Of a stretch of 64,000 bases of DNA, positions 46,906 to 55,829 are shown piece by piece. A program made the translations under genes and the position numbers. The notes beneath the pieces are model-generated. The model saw only the letters and a list, made by a program, of their open reading frames with translations. It ran no database searches and was not told the DNA's origin. Positions within the stretch are counted from its first letter, which is position 1. Each line of letters begins with the position of its first letter. This DNA is from CAYRSS01 sp964426945 (GTDB lineage: Bacteria; Planctomycetota; Phycisphaerae; UBA1845). The DNA is taken from assembly GCA_964426945.1 (NCBI GenBank), contig CAYRSS010000001.1:124001-188000 (forward strand), in the 5' to 3' direction.

Positions 46906-47979
46906 CTAGGGCGTCGCCCCGCGCAGCCGCGTCAGCGCTCGGGCGGCGGCGGCTTTCACATCATCTTCCGCGATCTTCAGGGCCGAACACTCTTCGAGCA
47001 AGCGCAGCGCCTTGTCGGGGCGCTCGAGCCGCTCCATGACAAGAGCAGTTTCATAGAGCCCCGCGGCGGCGCGCGGGTCATCGGGCATGTGGATGGCGAC
47101 CCGCATGAGCGGCCACGCGCCGCGAATGAGGTCTTCACGCGACTTGGCCCGCGCGACGAGGGTGCGCCCCTTGAGCAGCAGCAGGTCGGGCAACACGATC
47201 GGCGGCGCCTCGGTAATGGCGCGGTCGAGCTGGGCCAGGTCGGCCGGATCGGTGCGTGACTTCAGCAGCACGGCCAGCGCCTCGATGAGGATGTCGTACA
47301 CCTGGCGCGTGCGCAGCATCGCGGGTAGCGGCATGGAGACGACCGCAACCCTTTCGGCCTCGGCACGGGGGTCGTCCAGCGCCGCGAGAATCCGGTAGCG
47401 CAGCAGCCTCAGCAGCGTGCCGTGGAGTTCTCCCTCGGTGCTGCGGAGCGCTTCGTCGAGCGTTTCGACGGCGCGGGCTGTGCTCTCGTCGCGACGCTGC
47501 GGCGTGTGCGTGGGGATGATCCGGGCGACGGTGGAAGGGCCAGCGTCACGGCCGCGCAGGGCGCGGACGAACTGAGAGACCGCGCGGTCGAGACGGCCTG
47601 CGCGGTCGTTGGCCACCATCAGGCGGCAGGCGACCAGGTCGGGCCAATACCCGTCCGTCAGGGAGCGCATCGCCCGCTCGTACGGGACGATCGACCGGGC
47701 AAAGTCGCCGGCGGCGAAGAGCTCCTCGGCCTGGTTGAAGTCGTCCATGCCGCGGTGTGAGTCGATGAACAGTCGCTCAATCCACTCGATGGGCAGCTGG
47801 ATCGCCTGGCCGCCGTCCTCGCGGAAGGTGATGAAACCGCCGGAGAGGCCGGCGACGCGGCCATGCACGTAAGTTCTCCCGGCGGCGTTGATCTGGTCGG
47901 CCCCGGCCGGGCCTGCGCCGATGAGGACGAGCATCGCCGCGAGCGCGATACACGGATTGCGGCGCAGAGCGGGCCTCAC
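46906..47979 (-). CDS. Exported protein with TPR-like helices, operon member
   Basis: I do not recognise this 357-residue protein. A signal peptide ends near AGPAGA. A short beta-rich N-terminal domain (YVHGRVAGLSGGFITFRED) is followed by helical TPR-like segments (DFNQAEELFAAGDFARSIVPYE near residue 80, and MRVAIHMPDDPRAAAGLYETAL near the end). Its GTG start overlaps the VWA gene stop by four bases (GTGA). It may be a periplasmic scaffold with the 918-residue protein. Confidence 0.72.
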   Translation of the reverse strand: MRPALRRNPCIALAAMLVLIGAGPAGADQINAAGRTYVHGRVAGLSGGFITFREDGGQAIQLPIEWIERLFIDSHRGMDDFNQAEELFAAGDFARSIVPYERAMRSLTDGYWPDLVACRLMVANDRAGRLDRAVSQFVRALRGRDAGPSTVARIIPTHTPQRRDESTARAVETLDEALRSTEGELHGTLLRLLRYRILAALDDPRAEAERVAVVSMPLPAMLRTRQVYDILIEALAVLLKSRTDPADLAQLDRAITEAPPIVLPDLLLLKGRTLVARAKSREDLIRGAWPLMRVAIHMPDDPRAAAGLYETALVMERLERPDKALRLLEECSALKIAEDDVKAAAARALTRLRGATP

Positions 47980-48944
47980 GGGATATCTCGCTCAGTAACG
48001 TACTTGAACTCGCCCCGGTGCTCGCGGGCGATCTGCTTCAGGCGCTCGCTGCCGTCAGGGCTCATGTATGCGATGGTGCAGATCCGAACGCGCTTGTCGC
48101 GGTTCAGGTGGATCAGCTCGCCGAGCAGCTTGGGGTCGAAATCGCCGTCGGTGAGAAAGTAGATCAGATCAGGTTCGAGGTCGAACGCGCGCCGCATGGC
48201 CGGGCTCGGCTCCGTCCCGCCCTCCGGCCGCACGCCGGCGATGAACTGGGCCAGTTCGCGGCGGCTCGATTCGATCGCGCTCACCAGGCGGCGGGGCGGA
48301 TTCTCCTCGAAAGCCGGTCGATCTTCGGTGCGCTGACTGAAGCAGATCACGTGGAACTTCTGAGTCCGGCCCAGCTCGCCCACGCAGCGCAGCAACTCGC
48401 GGCGCACCATGTCGAAGGAGTCGGTCATCGACCCGCTCTTGTCCACCACGAAGACGATGCGCCGCGCACCCGTGGCCGACTGGCCCAGGCCGAAGAAGCT
48501 CGGCCCGGCTTCGGCGCCGCCGCCGAGGCCGAACTGGGGGGAATCGCCGCCGCCCTCGCCGATGCCGATGATGCCGAAATCGGGGCTGTCGGTGACGGGG
48601 GACTCGGTCGGGTCAGCGAAGTGCTTCGGATCGACGGGGACGATTTCCGTGGTTTCGCCAAGCGGCTTATCGTCAAACTCGTGTGTCGCCGCCGTGCTGA
48701 AGGACGGGGTGTCCGGGTCGCCGACGAGCTGGGCCAGCGGAATCGGGGCTTCGTTGGCGTCGGGCAGCATGCTCGACACCCACGGTACGACGAACATGAA
48801 GCCGAAGATCAGGATGTGGGCGAGGACGGAGAGCAGCCAGGTCATCAGCATCCCGCGGCCGGTCAGTTGCGGGGCGGCGGAACCCTCGTGGCCGCGCGAC
48901 GCGCTGGGTGACGGCTTGGCGGCGGAGGCCGGAGCTTGAGTCAT
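47976..48944 (-). CDS. VWA-domain protein with TonB-like N-terminal anchor
   Basis: The product is 322 residues. One membrane helix lies at about residues 35-56 (LLSVLAHILIFGFMFVVPWV), close to the S-x(3)-H pattern of TonB/TolA anchors. A Pro/Gly/Asp-rich linker leads to a von Willebrand A domain with an intact MIDAS motif D168-x-S170-x-S172 (VVDKSGSM). The rest has VRRELLRCVGEL and FLTDGDFD motifs. It is first in the operon, ahead of exbB and two exbD genes, so it could be the energy-transducing or sensing partner. Confidence 0.87.
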   Translation of the reverse strand: MTQAPASAAKPSPSASRGHEGSAAPQLTGRGMLMTWLLSVLAHILIFGFMFVVPWVSSMLPDANEAPIPLAQLVGDPDTPSFSTAATHEFDDKPLGETTEIVPVDPKHFADPTESPVTDSPDFGIIGIGEGGGDSPQFGLGGGAEAGPSFFGLGQSATGARRIVFVVDKSGSMTDSFDMVRRELLRCVGELGRTQKFHVICFSQRTEDRPAFEENPPRRLVSAIESSRRELAQFIAGVRPEGGTEPSPAMRRAFDLEPDLIYFLTDGDFDPKLLGELIHLNRDKRVRICTIAYMSPDGSERLKQIAREHRGEFKYVTERDIP

Positions 48945-49062
48945 GCGATTACCTGGTAGCAGCCGGTGGGCTCAAAGGCCCCGTCGGCCGGTGCGGCAGG
49001 CGGATGCGCGGGTCTGCTATGCCGGCGGCGACGCTCCATCGACGCCGCCGGAGTTCAGTTTG

Positions 49063-49091
49063 AGTCTAGCCCTGCCGGTGCGCGACGTCAA
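49063..49091 (-). promoter_or_regulatory. Sigma70-type promoter of the VWA-exbB-exbD-exbD operon
   Basis: On the - strand, TTGACG (49091-49086) and TAGACT (49068-49063) are separated by exactly 17 bases. The -35 matches five of six positions and the -10 four. The expected transcript start near 49056 gives a leader of about 110 bases to ATG 48944. Confidence 0.6.
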
Positions 49092-49148
49092 CGCGGAGCC
49101 GTCGCCGCCCGGCGTGCCCGCGCTGCGGACGAGAGGGTACCGAGCGGC

Positions 49149-49176
49149 TTTCCCAAGAGTGACGGATCGGTACACT
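49149..49176 (+). promoter_or_regulatory. Possible promoter for the exported protein at 49209
   Basis: TACACT (49171-49176) fits a -10 box. The sequence TTTCCC 16 bases upstream is a weak -35. It lies about 30 bases before ATG 49209. Confidence 0.3.
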
Positions 49177-49208
49177 GAGCCCATGCCAGACTTCGGAGGC
49201 GCGCGAAC

Positions 49209-50237
49209 ATGAACCCACTCACCGTCGTCTCGATTCTTCTCTTCGGTCTCGCGGTGGTCCAGGCGCCGGAGGAGCAGCCGGGTGCGGCCGGTGGCGACAC
49301 GCCGCCCGGTCCGCCGCCGGTGAAGCTCTCGCCGGTCGGCGAGGAGGGGGAGGAGGCGCGGCCGGGTGCTGTGCGAGCCCGGATCGATGAGCTTCGACAG
49401 GCCGCTGAGCGGGCCGACGGCCCGGGTCCGCGGGTAGACCTGCAACTCGCGGCTGCCAATCTCGTGCTTGCTGAACTGACCGAGCCGGCCGCCAGTCGCT
49501 ACCTGGTCGGATGTCCTGAGGCAGGCGACGCCGAGGCCGTGACGGCCGCGGTGCGCGAGGCGGAAGCGCTGCTGGATGAGGCGGCGGGCAACCTGCTGAA
49601 GGCGACGGCGATCGAGGGTATCGACGAGGCGTGGGCGGCACGATCAACCCGCCGGCTGGATTCGCTGAAGGCGTTCGCCAGCGTACTCGTTGCCGTGCTG
49701 GCGCCGAAGGCGGGCGACGAGGCAACCTTGGACGAGCGGCGAGCGGCGGCGAAGCTCTCGTTTCTTCTCGAGGATCCGGACGGGAGCATCGCGGCGGCGG
49801 CGCGGCTGTGGCAGGCATGCATCCGCCTGCGCCACGGAGAGCGGGACCAGGTGCTCTCCATGCTTGCGCCGGCACTAGCCGAGTTGCCGCGCGACTATCG
49901 CCATACGGCTTTCTTTCAGCGTCTGCTGCGATGCCGGGCGTTGGCAGGGCAGGGGTCGCATGCCACAGCGATGGCACTGCTGATCCAGATGGAGGAGCGC
50001 GTCGACGGATGGTTCCTCCGGCAGCAGCGGCCTGACGACGCGCGGCGAGCCGTCTATTACACGGAGCTTCAGATCCTCCGCTCCTGGCACGATCGCCTGT
50101 CCGGCGACAGTCAGAAAGCCGAGCGGGAGTGGATCCTCAGCCAGATGCACCGCATTCGCATCGACCACTTCGACTCGCAGGAGAACGCGGTGACGCGGCT
50201 GGTGGGAGCGATTCCGATCCTGGCGCAAGCTCCGTAG
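49209..50237 (+). CDS. Exported helical protein, unknown
   Basis: I do not recognise this 342-residue protein. GGAGG precedes ATG 49209. A signal peptide (LTVVSILLFGLAVVQA) leads to a Pro/Gly/Glu-rich stretch, then Ala/Arg/Leu-rich helices with no cysteine-rich or enzyme motifs. It is divergent from the exbBD operon and looks related in composition to that operon's helical proteins, so a link is possible. Confidence 0.65.
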   Translation: MNPLTVVSILLFGLAVVQAPEEQPGAAGGDTPPGPPPVKLSPVGEEGEEARPGAVRARIDELRQAAERADGPGPRVDLQLAAANLVLAELTEPAASRYLVGCPEAGDAEAVTAAVREAEALLDEAAGNLLKATAIEGIDEAWAARSTRRLDSLKAFASVLVAVLAPKAGDEATLDERRAAAKLSFLLEDPDGSIAAAARLWQACIRLRHGERDQVLSMLAPALAELPRDYRHTAFFQRLLRCRALAGQGSHATAMALLIQMEERVDGWFLRQQRPDDARRAVYYTELQILRSWHDRLSGDSQKAEREWILSQMHRIRIDHFDSQENAVTRLVGAIPILAQAP

Positions 50238-50283
50238 CCCCGCGGACCGCTCCGCAGACCGATACGCTGCGACCGGCCGCCGC

Positions 50284-50311
50284 TTGGATTTCACAGGTCG
50301 GCCGGTAGAAT
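50284..50311 (+). promoter_or_regulatory. Promoter-like pair for the YgiQ gene
   Basis: TTGGAT (50284-50289) and TAGAAT (50306-50311) are separated by 16 bases. An in-frame ATG at 50310 falls inside the -10, which supports the later start at 50418. Confidence 0.45.
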
Positions 50312-50417
50312 GGGCCCCTATCAAGGTCGGCCGTTGCAGGCCGACCCTCCGGAACCAAGGAGCCCCCTCGCGAGCCGGCCGCGCCCGGCGGATGACGGGG
50401 TCTCGAGAGGACATGCC

Positions 50418-52463
50418 GTGGTACACCCGAGCGCCCCCCCGGGGTCGTTTAACCCTACTTCGTTCGTTCAGATCGGACTGCCCGTGTTGGGCGGCGCCGC
50501 CGCGCCGGCCCCGCGCGCCGGGAGGCCGACCGCGCCGCTGCCGATGTCGCGAGAGGAGATGCTCGCTCGCGGGTGGGATGAGGTGGACGTCGTCTTTGTC
50601 AGCGGCGATGCCTACATCGATCACCCCAGTTTCGCGATGGCGATTCTCGGCCGCGTGCTGGAGGCGTGCGGATTCCGCGTGGCGATCCTCGCCCAGCCCG
50701 ACTGGCGAAGCTGCGAGCCGTGGAAGACGTTCGGTCGTCCGCGGCTGTTCTTCGCCATCAGTGCAGGGAACATGGACTCCATGATCAACCACTACACCGC
50801 CAACCGGAAGGTGCGCAATGACGACGCGTATTCGCCCGGGGGGCGGATCGGCCTGCGCCCCGACCGGGCGACGCTGCCGTACAGCCATCGCGCGCGCGAG
50901 GCGTACCGCGATGTGCCGGTCATCGCAGGCGGGGTCGAGGCGAGTCTGCGTCGCCTTGCGCACTACGACTACTGGAGTGACACGGTCAAGCGGTCGATCC
51001 TGCTCGATGCAAAGTGCGACCTCGTAGCGTATGGCATGGGCGAGTCGGCGATCGTAGAGATCGCGCGACGGCTGGCGGCAGGGGAGACCGTGCGGGATCT
51101 GCGCGACATGCGGGGCGTGGCGTACGCCCTCGGTGCCAGCGAGCCGCCGCCCGACGGCGAGACGGTGATCACGCTGCCTTCCTTCGAGGTGGTGCGCGAG
51201 GACAAGCGGGCTTTTGCCGAGGCGACCCGGCGCATCCACCTCGAGACCAATCCCTATAACGCGCGAACGCTCGTCCAGTGGCACGATCGGCAGGCTGTGG
51301 TGTGCAACCCGCCGCGGCTGCCCGAGCCGCCGTCGGCGATGGACTTCTTTTATGACCTTCCCTACACACGGAAGCCGCACCCGAGCTATCGCGAGCCGAT
51401 CCCCGCATTCCAGGTGGTGAAGGACTCGGTCACGATCATGCGGGGCTGCTTCGGGGGCTGCACGTTCTGCTCCATCACGACGCACCAGGGGCGCATCATC
51501 CAGTCTCGCAGCCGCGAATCGATCGTCGGCGAAGTGCGGCGCATGGCGGCTGACCCTGAGTTCAAGGGTGTCGTGAGCGACATCGGCGGCCCGACCGCGA
51601 ACATGTACGAGATGCGCTGCGAGCGGCCGGAGATCGAGGCGATCTGCCGCCGCCTGTCCTGCGTGCATCCGAAGATCTGCCCGCTGCTGGGCACCGATCA
51701 CGGTCCTCTGGTGGAGGTCATGCGCGAAGCGCGAGCCCAGGAGGGGATCCGCAAGGTCCTGGTGGCGAGCGGCATCCGCATGGACCTGGCCCAGCTCTCC
51801 GCCGACTACATGGCCGAACTGACCGCGCATCACGTCGGGGGACACCTGAAGGTGGCCCCGGAACACGCCGACGCACGCACGCTCGATCTGATGAAGAAGC
51901 CGGGGATCGACAACTTCCGCGGCTTCGCGGACGAGTTCCGCGAGCACTCCGACAGGGCGGGCCGCAAGCAGTACCTGGTGCCCTATTTCATTTCGGCGCA
52001 CCCCGGCAGCGACCTGTCCTCGATGATCGAGCTGGCTGTGTTCCTCAAGGAACAGGGCTATCGACCGGACCAGGTGCAGGATTTCATCCCCGCGCCGTTC
52101 GACATCGCCGCGTGTATGTATCACACCGGGCTCGACCCCATGTCCATGAAGCCCGTCTACACGGCGCGGCACCTTCGCGACCGCAAGTTCCAGCGGGCGC
52201 TGATGCAATTCTTCAAGCCGGAAAACTACTTCCTCGTGCGCAAGGCGCTGCTCGACGCCGGCCGCCGTGACTTGATCGGCGAGGGGTGTCACGCCCTGAT
52301 CCCCGCGCACCCGCCCCAGGAGGCGATCGAGGCCCGTCGTCGCCGCGCCGAGATCGAAGCTCGCGACGGCGACTACGTGCATTCCCGTCGTCGCATGCCG
52401 GGGGCCGGCTATCGCCCCCAGCGCTCCACCGCGCGCCGCCGGGAACGCCGCCGCGGATCGTAG
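50418..52463 (+). CDS. ygiQ: YgiQ-family radical SAM protein (UPF0313)
   Basis: The product is 681 residues from GTG 50418, with GAGAGG seven bases upstream. A cobalamin-binding-like N-terminal region has DVVFVSGDAYIDHPSFAMAI. A radical SAM core carries Cys344, Cys348 and Cys351 in CFGGCTFC, with a HQGRIIQSRS segment, followed by a typical YgiQ C-terminal region (LKVAPEH and FIPAPFDIAACMYHTGLDP). The cluster would bind SAM and a 4Fe-4S centre. The exact reaction of YgiQ proteins is not settled. Confidence 0.93.
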   Translation: MVHPSAPPGSFNPTSFVQIGLPVLGGAAAPAPRAGRPTAPLPMSREEMLARGWDEVDVVFVSGDAYIDHPSFAMAILGRVLEACGFRVAILAQPDWRSCEPWKTFGRPRLFFAISAGNMDSMINHYTANRKVRNDDAYSPGGRIGLRPDRATLPYSHRAREAYRDVPVIAGGVEASLRRLAHYDYWSDTVKRSILLDAKCDLVAYGMGESAIVEIARRLAAGETVRDLRDMRGVAYALGASEPPPDGETVITLPSFEVVREDKRAFAEATRRIHLETNPYNARTLVQWHDRQAVVCNPPRLPEPPSAMDFFYDLPYTRKPHPSYREPIPAFQVVKDSVTIMRGCFGGCTFCSITTHQGRIIQSRSRESIVGEVRRMAADPEFKGVVSDIGGPTANMYEMRCERPEIEAICRRLSCVHPKICPLLGTDHGPLVEVMREARAQEGIRKVLVASGIRMDLAQLSADYMAELTAHHVGGHLKVAPEHADARTLDLMKKPGIDNFRGFADEFREHSDRAGRKQYLVPYFISAHPGSDLSSMIELAVFLKEQGYRPDQVQDFIPAPFDIAACMYHTGLDPMSMKPVYTARHLRDRKFQRALMQFFKPENYFLVRKALLDAGRRDLIGEGCHALIPAHPPQEAIEARRRRAEIEARDGDYVHSRRRMPGAGYRPQRSTARRRERRRGS

Positions 52464-52551
52464 CCCCCGCTCCGGGTAGATTGCCTCCGCCGGACCTGCT
52501 AGAAACCCGTCTTCGGTTCGGGCACCCACACAACCTGAGTGAGGCAGGCGC

Positions 52552-54126
52552 ATGGCGAATCCAGCGGGCGTGTCGAAGCGCAACGGATCGACGGCGGGTC
52601 GGGGGGCGGTCGCGCGGTTTCTCGACCTCGTGGAGCGGATCGGCAACCGGTTGCCGGATCAGGCCTCCATCTTCGTGATGCTGGCCCTGGCGACGATGTT
52701 TCTCTCCTGGCTGACCAGTCGCCTCGGCTGGTCGATCATCCACCCTGTAACGGGCGAAAAAGTCGAAGTATTCAACCTCGCCAGCAGCGAGGGGCTGCAA
52801 TGGGCCTTCGGCAGCGTGGTTACCAACTTCACCGGGTTCCCGCCGCTGGGTACGGTGTTGGTGGCGATGCTCGGGGTGGGTATCGCCGAGCGGGTCGGGC
52901 TGTTCGCGGCGCTGCTGAAGGCGCTGGTTACGGCCGTGCCGCGGACGGCCATCACGCCGACGATCGTGTTCGCCGGCATCATGTCCAACGTCGCCTCCGA
53001 CGCGGGGTACGTCATCCTGCCGCCGCTGGCGGCAATGCTCTATGCCTCGCTGGGGCGGCACCCCATCGCGGGCATTGCGGCGGCCTTCTCTGGGATCTCC
53101 GCAGGGTTTTCCGCGAACCTGATGCTCAGCTCGCTCGACCCGATGCTGTCCGACCTGACGCAGCAGGCGTCGCGGCTGTTTGACAGCGGGTACGAGGTGT
53201 ACGCGAGCTGCAATTACTACTTCATGGCGGCGTCGGTGCCGCTGCTGGTGCTGGTTGGCTGGTTCGTTTCCGATCGGATTGTTGAGCCGCGGATGGGCAA
53301 GTGGGATCCTGCGGACGGCGACGGCGCGGCTCCGGTCGAATTCTCGCCGCTGACGGCCGCGGAGCGGCGGGGGCTGGCGCTGGCCGGGCTTTCGCTGCTG
53401 GCTACGCTGGGCGTGATCCTGCTGCTCGTCGTGCCGGAGACCGGCATCCTGCGTGACGCCGATAAGACGGTGAAGCCGTTCTACAAGAGCCTCGTCGCCC
53501 TGATCATGGTCGTCTTCCTGGTGCCGGGGATCGTGTACGGCATGGCCACGCGGTCGATCCGTTCGGATCGCGACGCGGCGAAAATGATGAGCCAGACCAT
53601 GGCCGCGATGGGCGGCTACGTGATGATCGCGTTCTTCGCCGGGCAGTTCATCTTCTGGTTCGGCAAGTCGAACCTCGGGTTTATCATCGCCATCGAGGGC
53701 GCGGCACTGCTCAAGTCGATCAATCTTACGGGGTTGCCGCTGATGATCGGCTTCGTGCTGGTCGTGGCGGTGTTCAACATCGTGATGTCGAGCGCGTCGG
53801 CGAAATGGGCGATCCTCTCGCCCGTGTTCGTGCCGATGATGATGGCGCTGGGGATGTCACCCGAGTCGACCCAGGCGTTCTACCGCGTGGGCGATTCGGT
53901 CACGAACGTGATCACGCCGCTGAACGTGTACCTCCCGATCCTGCTGGGCTTTGCCCACCGCTATCAGCGCAACGCCGGGCTGGGCACGCTCATCGCGGCG
54001 ATGCTGCCCTACAGCATCGCGTTCTTCCTGATCTGGGTTGCCGCGCTGGGGGGATGGGCCTACCTGGATCTGCCGATCGGTCCGGCGGCGACGCTGGGTT
54101 ACACGCCGCCCGTGCCGGCCGCCTGA
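52552..54126 (+). CDS. abgT: AbgT-family p-aminobenzoyl-glutamate transporter
   Basis: The product is 524 residues with about 11-12 membrane helices. Family stretches are IGNRLPDQASIFVMLALA, MSNVASDAGYVILPPLAAML, GISAGFSANLMLSSLDPMLS and the C-terminal NIVMSSASAKWAILSPVFVPM. AbgT proteins import p-aminobenzoyl-glutamate or, in some bacteria, export sulfonamide-like compounds. It lies alone between ygiQ and a convergent small membrane gene. Confidence 0.94.
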   Translation: MANPAGVSKRNGSTAGRGAVARFLDLVERIGNRLPDQASIFVMLALATMFLSWLTSRLGWSIIHPVTGEKVEVFNLASSEGLQWAFGSVVTNFTGFPPLGTVLVAMLGVGIAERVGLFAALLKALVTAVPRTAITPTIVFAGIMSNVASDAGYVILPPLAAMLYASLGRHPIAGIAAAFSGISAGFSANLMLSSLDPMLSDLTQQASRLFDSGYEVYASCNYYFMAASVPLLVLVGWFVSDRIVEPRMGKWDPADGDGAAPVEFSPLTAAERRGLALAGLSLLATLGVILLLVVPETGILRDADKTVKPFYKSLVALIMVVFLVPGIVYGMATRSIRSDRDAAKMMSQTMAAMGGYVMIAFFAGQFIFWFGKSNLGFIIAIEGAALLKSINLTGLPLMIGFVLVVAVFNIVMSSASAKWAILSPVFVPMMMALGMSPESTQAFYRVGDSVTNVITPLNVYLPILLGFAHRYQRNAGLGTLIAAMLPYSIAFFLIWVAALGGWAYLDLPIGPAATLGYTPPVPAA

Positions 54127-54138
54127 GGCGCACGGGAC

Positions 54139-54546
54139 CTAAGCGGGTCGAGTCAGCAGATACGCCCAGTTTGCCGCCACGGCCAGCAGCAGGCCGGCGA
54201 GGGCGAAAACCCTGTCGCGCGGCGTCAGGCCAAGCCGCAGTGCCCGGCCGAAGCCGAGACGGAGGACGAGCAGTGCGACGGCGACGGCCGCCAGTACGCA
54301 GACGAGCGGATTGAGTTGGAGAGCGGCCCCGATGTCGCCCGAAAGGAGCGCGACTACGGCCCGCGTGCCGCCGCAGCCGGGGCAGGGCCGATTCGTGAGG
54401 CGCTGAACGGCGCACAGCGTGACACCGCCGGCGCCGCTCCATCGGCCGAGCAGTTCATTGAGGCCGACCACGGCGACCACCGCCGCCAGCGCGATCACGG
54501 CGCTGCGGGGCAGGTCGGGCAGCCGTGGCACTCGGACCAGTCGCAT
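54139..54546 (-). CDS. DUF2752 membrane protein
   Basis: The product is 135 residues from ATG 54546; a longer open frame is not supported. Three or four membrane helices and the motif CPGCGGTRAVVALLSGD, with two close Cys residues in CPGC, identify the DUF2752 family. The function is unknown. It follows the DUF4190 gene with a 20-base gap and the two are probably coexpressed. Confidence 0.8.
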   Translation of the reverse strand: MRLVRVPRLPDLPRSAVIALAAVVAVVGLNELLGRWSGAGGVTLCAVQRLTNRPCPGCGGTRAVVALLSGDIGAALQLNPLVCVLAAVAVALLVLRLGFGRALRLGLTPRDRVFALAGLLLAVAANWAYLLTRPA

Positions 54547-54566
54547 CGGCTCGGCCGGGGCCGGTG

Positions 54567-54890
54567 TCAGAGGCCGGCAGTCCCGGCTCCGGCACCCGCA
54601 ACAATCGCGAGTGCCATGAACGCACACCAGATGATGACGGCGAGAGCGAGCAGGCCGATGCTGATCATGCCCAGGATTCGACCGGCGTTGGTCAGCCCGC
54701 GACCACTGGGATCCATGCGCCCCGCGTCCATCTCCCGCAGATCGGCGTTGGCCATGACCCACGCGATCACCGCGCAGACCTGACAAAGCACCAACCCGAG
54801 GATTCCGAGGACGAGAATCGCCGTGCCGCGGTGGGGCTTGCCGACGAACGAGTTGTATCCCTGCGGCACCGATGGGGGGACTGACGTCAT
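54567..54890 (-). CDS. DUF4190 small membrane protein
   Basis: The product is 107 residues from ATG 54890, with GGGAG upstream. A short polar N-terminus is followed by GTAILVLGILGLVLCQVCAVIAWVMAN and NAGRILGMISIGLLALAVIIW, two membrane helices that match the DUF4190 pattern. The function is unknown, but DUF4190 and DUF2752 genes are often neighbours. Confidence 0.8.
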   Translation of the reverse strand: MTSVPPSVPQGYNSFVGKPHRGTAILVLGILGLVLCQVCAVIAWVMANADLREMDAGRMDPSGRGLTNAGRILGMISIGLLALAVIIWCAFMALAIVAGAGAGTAGL

Positions 54891-55095
54891 GGTTGAACTC
54901 CCGGCCCTGAGTCCTGCCTGGCGCATGGCGTTCCGGAGCCATGGCTTTGCCCGATCATCAGGCAGCATACCGCACGGGCGCGGAGGGGCAACTATAACTT
55001 GACCGCCGGATTGGAACGGAGAGCGGCGGGGCGCTGCGACCGGCCGGGTGCGGCCATGGATTGCCGCGCGGGCCGATCGAGAGCAGAATCCGGCC

Positions 55096-55683
55096 ATGCG
55101 ACTGAACCGCGCCGAACGAGTCGTGCTGGCGATCAACGCCGTCTACATCCCCGGGTTTGCGTTGCTCGCGCTGCGCAAGCTCAACTACGAGTTTCTCCTC
55201 TACGTAGCGGTCGTCGCGGTGGCGGCGCTGCTGATCCTGTGGCGACAGCCGACCGTCCGCTTCACGCTGCTGATCCTGTGGGGGCTGACGCTGTGGGGTC
55301 TGCTGCATATGGCGGGTGGCAACATCCCTGTCGGCACTGACGTGCTCTACAACGTGCAGCTTGTCCCACGAGTGTTGCGCTATGACCAGATGGTGCACTT
55401 CTTTGGCTTCGGCGTCTCGACGCTGATGTGCCACCATATCCTGCGCGGCTACGTCCGTCTGGACGCGCCGCCGCGGCTGGGTTTCTACCTGCTGGTGGCC
55501 CTGATGGGCTGCGGCGTCGGGGCGATCAACGAGATTATCGAGTTCGTCGCCGTCCTGCTCATGCCGGAGACCAACGTCGGCGGCTACGCCAACACGATGT
55601 GGGACCTGGTATTCAACCTCTTCGGGGCGATCACCGGGGCCGCGCTGGCCGGTGTGGCGGATCGCCGCCGGCTCGCGGCGTAG
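55096..55683 (+). CDS. YjdF-like (DUF2238) membrane protein
   Basis: The product is 195 residues from ATG 55096. Five or six membrane helices are visible. The motif LRYDQMVHFFGFGVSTLMCHHI, with its Asp and His residues, and GAINEIIEFV with NTMWDLVFNLFGA match the DUF2238 family. The function is unknown. It overlaps no neighbour and is divergent from the DUF4190 gene. Confidence 0.82.
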   Translation: MRLNRAERVVLAINAVYIPGFALLALRKLNYEFLLYVAVVAVAALLILWRQPTVRFTLLILWGLTLWGLLHMAGGNIPVGTDVLYNVQLVPRVLRYDQMVHFFGFGVSTLMCHHILRGYVRLDAPPRLGFYLLVALMGCGVGAINEIIEFVAVLLMPETNVGGYANTMWDLVFNLFGAITGAALAGVADRRRLAA

Positions 55684-55829
55684 CGACGCGGACCTGACGG
55701 CCCCGGTCGCCACCCCCCCCTCGGCCATAGCGGGATTCTACTGACGATCCTAGACTACCGGCCGTTCGTACGAGGACAGGAGCCGGTCCGCGAGGGGCCG
55801 GCAGGTCGCCGAGCAGGGACGGAATCTTC

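Noticed and set aside
49875..52646. Long open frame of 923 residues on the - strand
   Set aside because: It lies wholly opposite ygiQ, has Arg/His/Pro-rich non-protein-like composition and no recognisable domain; it is a shadow of a high-GC gene.
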